A DNA stretch of 64,000 nt from Nocardioides flavescens. GTDB lineage: Bacteria > Actinomycetota > Actinomycetes > Propionibacteriales > Nocardioidaceae. The notes under the pieces are model-generated. The model was given only the letters and a program-made list of their open reading frames with translations. It did not search any database and was not told where the DNA came from. The DNA lies in NCBI RefSeq assembly GCF_009823805.1, contig NZ_WUEK01000010.1, forward strand, positions 62,001 through 126,000, in the 5' to 3' direction. Shown here piece after piece: positions 27,858 to 35,760 of this stretch (positions are counted from its first letter, which is position 1; each line of letters begins with the position of its first letter). A program made the translations under genes and the position numbers.

Positions 27858-28722
27858 GTGACCACACCCACGACGACGACCACCAGCACCGTCGGCGAGG
27901 GCGACGCCCTCGTGACCTGGGACCTGCACGACGGGCCGGCCGGGCGGACACCCCTGGTGCTCCTCGGCTCGCCGATGGACGCCTCGGGGTTCACGGCGCT
28001 GGTGCCGCTGCTCGACGACCGGCCCGTCGTGACGCTCGACCCGCGTGGCGCGGGGCGCAACCCCCGCGCGACGTCGTCGCTCACGCCCGAGCTGCACGCC
28101 GAGGACGTGCACCGGGTGGTGGCGGCTGCAGACCTCGGGCCTGTGGACCTGTTCGCGACCAGCGGGGGAGCGGTGGTGGCGTGCGCGCTGCTCGCCGAGC
28201 ACCCCGGAGACGTGCGCCGCGTCGTGCTCCACGAGCCGCCGACGGGCGCGTTCCTGCCCGACCGCGCCGTGTTGGAGGCGCTCTCGGCCGACCTGCGGGC
28301 GACGTACGACGAGCAGGGCCGCGGCCCGGCGATGGCGAAGTTCATCGAGATGGTGGTGCACTCCGGCGAGCTGACCCCCCGACTGGCTCGACCGTCCGGC
28401 GCCCGACCCGGCGCGCTACGGCCAGCCGGTCGACGACGACGGCGACCGCACCGACCCCCTCATGCGCAACTCGCCGGCGGTGCAGGACTTCGTCCCCGAC
28501 CTCGAGGCGCTGCGCGCCCTCGGCGACCGGCTCGTGGTCGCCTGCGGCGCCGACTCGGGCGAGACCTGGGCGGCCCGGGGCGCGCGCAGCATCGCCGCGC
28601 AGATCGGCGTCGAGGTGGTCGAGCTCCCGGGCGGGCACACCGGATTCGCGCCGCCCGGCCACGGCGGACCGGGTGGCGACCCGGCGGGGTTCGCAGCGCT
28701 GCTGCGCGCGCTGCTGCCCTGA
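27858..28722 (+). pseudogene. Alpha/beta hydrolase interrupted by a one-base frameshift
   Basis: The N-terminal part (27858 to about 28375) encodes an alpha/beta hydrolase: VLLGSPMDASGF, LDPRGAGRNP and a nucleophile elbow FATSGGAVVA. The C-terminal part (to 28722) continues one frame over with the acid strand region LVVACGADSGETW and catalytic His in ELPGGHTGF. The break is at the C6 run 28375-28380; removing one C joins ELTP to DWLDRPAPDPARYG and gives a 287-residue protein. As written the reading frame runs on into the next gene. It could be a real recent mutation, phase variation at the homopolymer, or a sequencing error. A TACGCT hexamer precedes the GTG start. Confidence 0.8.
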
Positions 28723-28763
28723 CACCTCCGCAGCTCCAGCACCGGATCGGCTACCGTCCCCGC

Positions 28764-29618
28764 ATGGCTGTGGTGGTGGTCACCGACTCGACGGCCTGCC
28801 TCCCGTCCGAGCTGGCAGCCGACCGCGGCATCGTCGTCGTGCCGCTGCAGGTGGTCATCGGGGCCGACGTCTTCGACGAGGGGGCCGACGGCGCGACCCC
28901 CGCGGCGATCGCGACCGCGCTGAAGGAGCGCCGAGCGGTGTCGACGTCGCGACCGACGCCCGCCGCGCTCGCGGCGGTCTACGACCGCTGCGCTGCCGAG
29001 GGGGCCACCGCGATCGTCTCGGTGCACCTGTCCTCGCAGGTCAGCGGCACGTTCGAGTCGGCCCAGCTCGCCTCCCGCGAGGCGGCGGTGCCGGTCGTCG
29101 CGGTCGACACCCGCCAGGTCGGCACGGCCACGGGCTTCGCCGCCCTGGCCGCCGCGGACGCCGTGGCGGCCGGTGGCAGCGCCGAGGAGGCGGCCGAGGT
29201 GGCCCGCCGGCGCGCCGAGCGCACCGACTCGCTCTTCTACGTCGACACGCTCGAGCACCTGCGCCGCGGCGGTCGCATCGGCGCGGCCGCCGCGCTCGTC
29301 GGCGGCGCCCTCGCGGTCAAGCCGCTGCTGGAGATCGCCGACGGCCGCGTCGCCTCGCTCGAGCGGGTCCGCACCTCCGCGCGCGCCCTCGCCCGGCTCG
29401 AGGAGCTCGCGGTGACCCGGGCCGGGTCCGCCCCGGCCGACATCGCGGTCGCCCACCTCGACTCCCCGGAGCGCGCGGAGCAGCTGACCGCCCGCCTCAC
29501 CGAGCGCCTCGCGGCCAACCTGCAGGGACGTGACGTGCTGTGCGGCGAGCTCGGCGCCGTGCTGGGGGCCCACGTCGGCCCCGGCATGCTCGCGGTCTGC
29601 GTCGCGCCCGTCGTCTGA
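28764..29618 (+). CDS. DegV-family fatty-acid-binding protein
   Basis: 284 residues, ATG at 28764; TACCGT (28752-28757) ends 6 nt upstream, so leaderless. DegV domain throughout: VVTDSTACLP at the N-terminus, VSTSRPTP (about 56), HLSSQVSGTFESAQLA (about 91) and FYVDTLEHLRRGGRIGAAAALVGGALAVKPLL (split at 29240-29330). Relatives bind long-chain fatty acids and, in Firmicutes, hand them to FakA kinase; no fakA is adjacent. In actinobacteria degV usually precedes comEA, as here. Confidence 0.93.
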   Translation: MAVVVVTDSTACLPSELAADRGIVVVPLQVVIGADVFDEGADGATPAAIATALKERRAVSTSRPTPAALAAVYDRCAAEGATAIVSVHLSSQVSGTFESAQLASREAAVPVVAVDTRQVGTATGFAALAAADAVAAGGSAEEAAEVARRRAERTDSLFYVDTLEHLRRGGRIGAAAALVGGALAVKPLLEIADGRVASLERVRTSARALARLEELAVTRAGSAPADIAVAHLDSPERAEQLTARLTERLAANLQGRDVLCGELGAVLGAHVGPGMLAVCVAPVV

Positions 29619-29735
29619 CCACGCGACCGCCCGACCGTCCACCAGTCGTCCACAGGGACGGCCCGAGGTCGGGTCGTCCACAGGTCGCGCGGCGGCCCGT
29701 CGCGCTGGGTCGTGAACTCTCCTACGTTCTCAGCC

Positions 29736-30878
29736 ATGCGCTCCCGCCGGTCCGACCTCGAGCACCAGGAGGCGGTCTCCCGACGTCTCGCCCTGCTCGG
29801 CGACGAGCTCGCCGGGGTGCGGCCGGCGCGGGTCTCCGCGCTCCCGGCGCCGCCGTCGGGGCCGGTGCTCGGGCCACCGGACGACGGGCCCGACCACGGG
29901 TCGGACCACGGGTCGGACCACGGGTCGGACCACGGGTTGGACGAGGGGCCGGCGTGGTACGACGAGCACACCCGCGTGGCGCCGCACCGGCACCCTCCGG
30001 CGCCGCGTCACCCGAGCCCGCCCCCGCCCTCGCCCTCACCGGAGCCCGTCCCGGTGCCCGGTCGCCACGCGGCCCGGCGTCCGGGTCCCGTCGTGCCGCT
30101 GCCGAGCGTGGTCGCCGATGGGCTGCCCGGCCGGCTCGGCGGGCTGGCGTTCGGCGCGCCTCAGGTCGCCGTGGTCGCGGTGCTGGTGGCGCTGGGGCTG
30201 GCGGTCACCTGCTGGTGGCTGGTGCGCTCGGGCTCGGACACCGTCGAGGGGCAGCTCAGCGCGGCTCCGGCCGTCGGTCTCGTGACACCGTCGGGCGCGG
30301 TCTCCGCCGACGAGGGTGCCGACGAGGGTGCCGACGAGGGTGCCGTCGAGGGCGCCGTCGAGGCGGCGGGGGCCGGTGCTGGAGCGACCGGGTCCGCCGC
30401 GACGGCCGACGCGGCGCCTACGACGGTCACGGTCGACGTGGCCGGCAAGGTGCGGCGGCCGGGCATCGCGGTCCTGGGAGCCGGTGCCCGGGTGGTCGAC
30501 GCGCTCACCGCCGCCGGAGGAGCCCGGCCGGGCGTCGACCTGACGACGCTCAACCTCGCCCGGGTGCTCGTCGACGGCGAGCAGATCCTGGTCGGCGTCG
30601 ACCCGCCCACGGGGGCGGCGGCCGCGGCCGGGCAGGCCCCCGCGACCGGGGCGGCGTCCTCGGCCGGTGGGGGATCGGCGCCCGGCGCTCTCGTCGACCT
30701 CAACACCGCGACCGTCGACCAGCTCGACGCCCTCCCCGAGGTCGGCCCGGTGACGGCCCAGGCGATCCTGGCGTGGCGCACCGAGCACGGCGCCTTCACC
30801 TCCGTCGACGAGCTGCTCGAGGTCGACGGCATCGGCGAGGTCACGCTGGGCAAGATCGCGCCCTACGTGACGGTGTGA
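29736..30878 (+). CDS. comEA: ComEA-like DNA-binding competence protein
   Basis: 380 residues from ATG at 29736; TACGTT (29723-29728) ends 7 nt upstream, so leaderless. Long low-complexity N-terminus, one membrane segment (about 148-168), SLBB domain (about 225-285; VTVDVAGKVRRPGI ... VVDALTAAGG) and a C-terminal helix-hairpin-helix pair (about 318-380; VDLNTATVDQLDALPEVGPVTAQAILAWR). It would bind incoming double-stranded DNA outside the membrane. Two 12-bp DNA repeats lengthen the linkers. Stop overlaps the comEC start. Confidence 0.92.
   Translation: MRSRRSDLEHQEAVSRRLALLGDELAGVRPARVSALPAPPSGPVLGPPDDGPDHGSDHGSDHGSDHGLDEGPAWYDEHTRVAPHRHPPAPRHPSPPPPSPSPEPVPVPGRHAARRPGPVVPLPSVVADGLPGRLGGLAFGAPQVAVVAVLVALGLAVTCWWLVRSGSDTVEGQLSAAPAVGLVTPSGAVSADEGADEGADEGAVEGAVEAAGAGAGATGSAATADAAPTTVTVDVAGKVRRPGIAVLGAGARVVDALTAAGGARPGVDLTTLNLARVLVDGEQILVGVDPPTGAAAAAGQAPATGAASSAGGGSAPGALVDLNTATVDQLDALPEVGPVTAQAILAWRTEHGAFTSVDELLEVDGIGEVTLGKIAPYVTV
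29892..29939. repeat. 12-bp tandem repeat, four units, in comEA (N-terminal linker)
   Basis: GACCACGGGTCG at 29892-29903, 29904-29915 and 29916-29927, then one variant to 29939. It encodes Asp-His-Gly-Ser tetrapeptides in the cytoplasmic linker. Confidence 0.85.
30309..30356. repeat. 12-bp tandem repeat in comEA (post-membrane linker)
   Basis: GACGAGGGTGCC three times from 30309 to 30344, plus a variant to 30356. It encodes Asp-Glu-Gly-Ala tetrapeptides between the membrane helix and the SLBB domain. Confidence 0.85.
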
Positions 30879-33226
30879 GGCTCGAGCCCGCCTCGGCCGA
30901 CGACGAGCAGCTCCCCGAGAGGGACCGGACCGACCTGCGGATGCCGCTGGTCGGCGCGGCTGCCTGGCTCGGCGCACTGGGCGCGACCGTGCTCGCCGGC
31001 CGAGCGCTCGTCGGCGCCACTGCGGTGCTGGTCCTCGTCGGAGGTGGCGCAGCGCTGGTCCTGCGCGGACGGCGCCTCGCGCCACTGGTGGCCGCCCTGG
31101 TGCTCGTGGCCCTGGCCGCGGGCGGGGGAGCGGCGCTGCGCATCGCACGGGTGAGCGACAACCCCGTCGCCGACCTGGCGCACGAGGGGGCCGCGGTGAG
31201 CGTCGTCGGCACCGTGACGTCCGACGTGCGTCGGGTGCACGGCGGGTTCGCCGACCAGCAGCTGTGGCGCCTCGAGGTGCGCACGGTGACCGGGCGCGGC
31301 CGCACGGTGGAGCTCGCGGCTCCGGTGCTGGTGCTCGACGACGTCGGCGAGGAGGGCGCCGAGGGACCTCTACTCGGTGCGGAGGTGCAGCTGCGGGGCC
31401 GGCTCCTGGCGGCCGACGACCCCGACACCGCCGCCCTGCTCCGGCCGAGCGGGCCGATCAGCGTGGTCGAGGGCCCCGACGTCTGGTGGCGGGCGGCGGG
31501 CGCGGTGCGCTCGGCCCTGCGGGAGTCGGTCGCCCACCGCCCCGCCGACCAGCGCGCGCTCGTGCCCGCCCTCGTGGCGGGCGACGACGGGGACGTCTCG
31601 TCCGAGGTCCAGGAGGCGTTCCGCACGACCGGCCTGACCCACCTCCTCGCGGTGTCCGGCACCAACCTCACGCTGATCGTGGGCTTCCTGCTGGTCCTGG
31701 CCCGCTGGGGCGGCGTGCGCGGGCGCTGGCTGGTGGTGGTCGCGGCAGCCGGGATCGTCGGCTTCGTGCTGGTGGCGCGCACCGAGCCGAGCGTGCTGCG
31801 CGCGGCGGTGATGGGCACCATCGGTCTGGTCGCGATGAGCGCCAACGGGCGGCACCGGGCGCTGCGCGGGCTGGGCCTGGCGGTCCTGGTGCTCGTGCTC
31901 GTGCAGCCGAGCCTCGCGGTCTCGGCGGGGTTCGCCCTGTCGGTCCTCGCGACCGGCGGCATCCTCCTGCTCGGACCACCGTGGCGCGACGCGCTCGGCC
32001 GCTGGCTGCCGCGCTGGCTGGCCGAGGCCGTGGCGGTCCCGACCGCCGCTCAGCTCGCGTGCACCCCGCTCGTGGCGGCGATCTCCGGGCAGGTGAGCCT
32101 GGTCGCGGTGGTCGCCAACCTGCTGGCGGCCCCGGCCGTCGGTCCCGCCACCGTGCTCGGTCTGGCGGGCGGTCTCGTGACGCTGGTCTGGGCGCCGCTC
32201 GGACGCCTGCTCGGCACCCTCGCCTCGTGGTGCGTCGCCTGGCTCGTCACCGTCGCCGAGCACGGCGCGACGCTGCCGGCTGCCGCGGTGTCCTGGGGCA
32301 CGGGTGCCGGCTCGCTCGTGGCCCTCACCGCCCTCACGCTGGCGATCGCGCTCCTCGGTCCGCGGGTCGTGCGTCGACCGCTCCTCGGTGCCGTCGTGGT
32401 GCTGGTCCTGGTCGCCGCCGTGCTGGTGCGCCCGCCCGCCCTCGGCTGGCCACCGGGCGACTGGGTCGCCGTCGCCTGTGACGTCGGGCAGGGCGACGCC
32501 CTCGTGCTCCGCGCTGCTCCGGGCCAGGCGGTGGTCGTCGACGCCGGCCCCGACCCGGGTCAGGTCGACCGGTGCCTCGACCGGCTGGGCGTGCACCGCG
32601 TGCCCCTGCTCGTGCTCACCCACTTCCACGCCGACCACGTCGACGGCACCAGCGGTGTGGCCGACGGCCGGCCGGTCGACGCGGTGGAGACGACCCGGCT
32701 GCTCGACCCGCCCGGCGGCGTCGCGGCGGTCGCAGACGGCCTCGCGGCGGAGGGGTCGGGGAGCGCCCCGACCGCCTCCGCGGCGTACGCCGAGACCCGG
32801 CGGGTCGGCGCCGTGACCCTGCAGGTGCTGTGGCCGCTGCCCGACTCGCCGACGCAGGGCCCGGGGGACGGGTCGACGGCCAACGAGGCGAGCGTGGTGC
32901 TGCTCGCCGAGGTCGGGGGCCTGCGCCTGCTGCTCACCGGCGACCTCGAGCCCGAGGGGCAGGCCGCGCTGGCGCGGCTGCTGCCCGGGCTGCGGGTCGA
33001 CGTGCTGAAGATGCCCCACCACGGCAGCCCGCACCAGGACGAGGACTGGCTCGTCTCGCTCGAGGCGTCGGTGGTCCTCGTCTCCGTGGGTGCCGACAAC
33101 GACTACGGCCACCCGGCCGCCTCGGCCCTCGACCCGTTGCGCGCCGCGGGCGCCGAGGTGCACCGCACCGACCAGGAGGGGGACCTCGCCGTGCTGGCCT
33201 CGGGTGAGGTCGCCACGGGGAGGTGA
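30875..33226 (+). CDS. comEC: ComEC/Rec2 DNA-uptake channel protein
   Basis: 783 residues from GTG at 30875 (GTGA overlap with comEA). N-terminal membrane helices and an OB-like DUF4131 region (about 90-190), the Competence domain (about 210-480; LVAGDDGDVSSEVQEAFRTTGLTHLLAVSGTNLTLI is split over 31570-31680) with about ten helices, and a C-terminal metallo-beta-lactamase domain (about 530-783; LTHFHADHVDG, then MPHHGSPHQDEDW). It translocates single-stranded DNA inward; the MBL domain may be the nuclease. No other pilus or dprA gene is in the window. Confidence 0.95.
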   Translation: MRLEPASADDEQLPERDRTDLRMPLVGAAAWLGALGATVLAGRALVGATAVLVLVGGGAALVLRGRRLAPLVAALVLVALAAGGGAALRIARVSDNPVADLAHEGAAVSVVGTVTSDVRRVHGGFADQQLWRLEVRTVTGRGRTVELAAPVLVLDDVGEEGAEGPLLGAEVQLRGRLLAADDPDTAALLRPSGPISVVEGPDVWWRAAGAVRSALRESVAHRPADQRALVPALVAGDDGDVSSEVQEAFRTTGLTHLLAVSGTNLTLIVGFLLVLARWGGVRGRWLVVVAAAGIVGFVLVARTEPSVLRAAVMGTIGLVAMSANGRHRALRGLGLAVLVLVLVQPSLAVSAGFALSVLATGGILLLGPPWRDALGRWLPRWLAEAVAVPTAAQLACTPLVAAISGQVSLVAVVANLLAAPAVGPATVLGLAGGLVTLVWAPLGRLLGTLASWCVAWLVTVAEHGATLPAAAVSWGTGAGSLVALTALTLAIALLGPRVVRRPLLGAVVVLVLVAAVLVRPPALGWPPGDWVAVACDVGQGDALVLRAAPGQAVVVDAGPDPGQVDRCLDRLGVHRVPLLVLTHFHADHVDGTSGVADGRPVDAVETTRLLDPPGGVAAVADGLAAEGSGSAPTASAAYAETRRVGAVTLQVLWPLPDSPTQGPGDGSTANEASVVLLAEVGGLRLLLTGDLEPEGQAALARLLPGLRVDVLKMPHHGSPHQDEDWLVSLEASVVLVSVGADNDYGHPAASALDPLRAAGAEVHRTDQEGDLAVLASGEVATGR

Positions 33227-33256
33227 GCCGTCGGTGCCGTGTGCCAGGGTGGTGCC

Positions 33257-34222
33257 ATGGACGTCCTCGGCCGGGTCACGCTCGTCACCGGCAAGGAGGA
33301 GTTCCTCGGTGAGCGCACGGTGCAGGCCGTGCGGGCGGCGGTGCGCCGGGTCGACCCGGAGGCGGAGTTCTCTGAGGCCCAGGCCTCGGGGCTCACGCTC
33401 GCCACCCTGGGCGAGCTGTCGGCGCCGTCGCTGTTCAGCTCGGTGCGGTGCGTCGTGGTGCGCAAGCTCGAGGACCTGCCAGAGGAGTCCGTCGCCGGCC
33501 TGCTCGACTACGCCGCGGCCCCCGCCGAGGACGTCGCGCTCGTGCTCGTGCACTCCGGCGGCACCAAGGGCAGCGGGGTGCTGACCAAGCTCCGCAAGCT
33601 GTCCGGCGTCGACGAGTCGAAGTCGGGCGAGGTCAAGACCTGGGAGCTGGCCGGGTTCGTGGCCGCCGAGGTCAAGAGCCACGGCGGCCGCATCGACAAG
33701 GTCGCCGCCCAGGCCCTCGTGCAGGCCGTCGGGCAGGACCTCCGCGCGCTCGCCGCCGCCAGCGACCAGCTCGTCTCCGACGCCGAGGGCCGTCCGATCA
33801 CCGAGGAGCTCGTGCGCCGCTACTTCGGCGGTCGCGCCGAGGGCAAGTCGTTCGTCATCGCCGACGCGGCGTTCGCCGGCCGCCGCCAGGCTGCCCTCGA
33901 GGAGCTGCGCTGGGCGCTGGCCTCCGGGGTGCCGTCGACCTTCGTGACGTCGGCGTTCGCGGGCTCCGCGCGCGGCCTGGCCCGGTACGCCTCGGCCAGC
34001 CGCGGCACGGGCGAGTCCGACCTGGCGCGCGAGGTCGGCGTGCCGCCGTGGAAGCTCAAGGAGCTGCGCAGCCAGTCGCAGGCGTGGACCGAGCCGGGGC
34101 TCTCCCGCGCCATCCGCGCGGTCGCCCAGGCCGACGCCGACATCAAGGGCGCCGCCAGCGACGCGCACTACACGCTCGAGCGGCTGGTCCTCACGATCAC
34201 CGCCCTGCGCGAGCCGCGCTGA
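33257..34222 (+). CDS. holA: DNA polymerase III delta subunit
   Basis: 321 residues, ATG at 33257. HolA layout: N-terminal AAA-like domain (VTLVTGKEEFLGERTVQAV), central helical domain with VGQDLRALAAASDQLVS (about 160), and the C-terminal collar domain (VPPWKLKELRSQSQAW; DADIKGAASDAHYTLERLVLTI). The degenerate P-loop is normal for delta. It opens the beta sliding clamp within the clamp loader. Position after comEC and before rpsT is conserved in actinobacteria. A CAGGGT hexamer lies 6 nt before the ATG. Confidence 0.95.
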   Translation: MDVLGRVTLVTGKEEFLGERTVQAVRAAVRRVDPEAEFSEAQASGLTLATLGELSAPSLFSSVRCVVVRKLEDLPEESVAGLLDYAAAPAEDVALVLVHSGGTKGSGVLTKLRKLSGVDESKSGEVKTWELAGFVAAEVKSHGGRIDKVAAQALVQAVGQDLRALAAASDQLVSDAEGRPITEELVRRYFGGRAEGKSFVIADAAFAGRRQAALEELRWALASGVPSTFVTSAFAGSARGLARYASASRGTGESDLAREVGVPPWKLKELRSQSQAWTEPGLSRAIRAVAQADADIKGAASDAHYTLERLVLTITALREPR

Positions 34223-34264
34223 GCTGAGCTGAGCCGCACCGAGCAGAGCCGGGGAGACGCACGA

Positions 34265-34290
34265 AGGCCCGCCCCCACCGGGACGGGCCT
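34265..34290. terminator. Terminator hairpin between holA and rpsT
   Basis: AGGCCCG (34265-34271) pairs with CGGGCCT (34284-34290) in the 94-bp convergent gap. No U-run follows on either strand, as in many actinobacterial terminators. It probably serves rpsT and may serve holA too. Confidence 0.65.
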
Positions 34291-34316
34291 GCGCGAAGAT
34301 CAGAGAAGGGCGAGCC

Positions 34317-34577
34317 TCAGAGCGAGGCGGCCTTCTTGGCGATCGCGGACTTGCGGTTCGCGGCCTGGTTCTTGTGGATGACGCCCTTGGAGGCGGCCTT
34401 GTCGAGCTTCTTCGAGGCGTCGGCGGCGAGCGCCTTGGCGGCGGCGGTGTCGTCGCCCTCGGCGGCCTCGCGGAACTTGCGGATCGCGGTCTTCAGACCG
34501 GTCTTCACGGCCTTGTTGCGCTCGTGACGCTTCTCGTTCTGCTTGTTCCGCTTGATCTGGGACTTGATGTTGGCCAC
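34317..34577 (-). CDS. rpsT: 30S ribosomal protein S20
   Basis: 86 residues from GTG at 34577, the usual family length; the longer frame to 34652 adds non-homologous residues. Sequence is the typical Lys/Ala-rich three-helix bundle: ANIKSQIKRNKQNEKRHERNKAVKTGLKT split over 34572-34490, then VIHKNQAANRKSAIAKKA. It binds 16S rRNA early in 30S assembly. A TAACGT hexamer at 34652-34657 on the minus strand may be its -10 box, leaving about 70 nt of leader. Confidence 0.98.
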   Translation of the reverse strand: MANIKSQIKRNKQNEKRHERNKAVKTGLKTAIRKFREAAEGDDTAAAKALAADASKKLDKAASKGVIHKNQAANRKSAIAKKAASL

Positions 34578-34677
34578 AGGTGTGAACTCTCGATTACGTC
34601 GGTGGGTGGAAGATCTCGGAGCGCGCGGCACGGGCCGCAGCGCGACGGACAACGTTAACAGCGGGGCGCCTGAGCCC

Positions 34678-35655
34678 TCAAATCCAGCCGCGCCGCTGCG
34701 CGAGCCACGTCCAGGCGACCTCCCCCTGCCACCGCTGCAGGTCGCGCAGGTACGGCGAGGCGGTCGGTGCGGGAAGCCCGGACTGGCGCAGGCTCCAGCC
34801 TGCCACGAGGGCGAGCAGTGCGTCGACGTGCGCGACCGGCACCTCGCGGGTCAGCGGCCTCGTCGCCAGCAGGGCGTCGGCGTCGTGCCCGTCGCCGCGC
34901 GGGCCGAGGAGCGCGAGCACCGTGTCGATCCACGCCGCCCCGCGCACCGGGCAGTCCCAGCCCGCCAGGAGCACGGTGCCGTCCGGGCGCACGAGGATCT
35001 GGTCGTCGCGCAGGTCGAAGTGCACGAGGGTGTCGCCCGTGGTCGCCTCGGCGCAGCTCGCCGCGAGGTCGACGGCCTCGTCGAGGTGCTCGGCCATGCC
35101 CGGGAGCAGCACGCGCACGTCGTCCCACAGCTCGGGCCAGCCAGCGATCTCGTCGCCGATCCCGGGGGCGGCTGGCGCGGACGGGGCCGGTGTGAGCAGG
35201 GCGGCGGCGCGCTCCAGGGAGTCGAGGGCGGACCCCACCTCGCGCAGGTCCCAGGGGCGCAGCGGCATCCGGCCCTCGTGGTGCTCGGTCTCGAGCACGA
35301 CCCACTCGGCGGTCGGGCGTCCCGTCGCGTCCGCGCCGTCGACCCACCGCAGGCGCGGGGCCGGTACGCCGGCCGGCAGGGTCGCGAGGGTGGCGGCACG
35401 GCCGCCGAGCGCGCCGGCGAAGGCGCGCTGCGCGGTGACCGAGGCCGCGTGCACGTCGTGGCGGGTGCCGGCCGCGGTGGTCAGGACGGAGGAGAACTCC
35501 GGGGTGTAGCCCGCGGTGCGCGTGCGCGCACCGACGACGGGGGAGCCGAGCCGGGCCTCGACGAGCGCCCGCACGTGCGGCGGCAGGTGCACCCACTCGA
35601 GGCGGCGCGCCGTGCGACCGGTGGGCAGACTGCTCAGCACGGGGACGGGCGGCAC
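34678..35655 (-). CDS. Phosphotransferase (APH/choline-kinase-like fold)
   Basis: 325 residues from GTG at 35655, preceded by GGGGAG; nearby ATG at 35663 is out of frame. Protein-kinase-like small-molecule phosphotransferase: nucleotide-lobe segment AEWVVLETEHHEGRM, the Brenner-type catalytic loop HFDLRDDQILV (about 220; catalytic Asp, with Asp replacing the usual Asn a few residues on) and a metal-binding stretch LAGWDCPVRGAAWIDTV where the usual DFG-like Asp is in GWD. Substrate unknown; family members phosphorylate aminoglycosides, choline, homoserine or sugars. Divergent from lepA. Confidence 0.78.
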   Translation of the reverse strand: MPPVPVLSSLPTGRTARRLEWVHLPPHVRALVEARLGSPVVGARTRTAGYTPEFSSVLTTAAGTRHDVHAASVTAQRAFAGALGGRAATLATLPAGVPAPRLRWVDGADATGRPTAEWVVLETEHHEGRMPLRPWDLREVGSALDSLERAAALLTPAPSAPAAPGIGDEIAGWPELWDDVRVLLPGMAEHLDEAVDLAASCAEATTGDTLVHFDLRDDQILVRPDGTVLLAGWDCPVRGAAWIDTVLALLGPRGDGHDADALLATRPLTREVPVAHVDALLALVAGWSLRQSGLPAPTASPYLRDLQRWQGEVAWTWLAQRRGWI

Positions 35656-35760
35656 GGTCCCATGCTCCCCGAGGCGCCCCGCGGATCTGGCGAATGGGGG
35701 GTGCCGGGGCGGCGTGGGATGATCGGACCTCCACCCGATGAGCCCCGCACGAGCCCGAGA

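Noticed and set aside
27852..29618. One 588-residue hydrolase-DegV fusion protein
   Set aside because: The middle is frameshifted low-complexity sequence. The hydrolase C-terminus reads in another frame and DegV has its own leaderless promoter and ATG at 28764.
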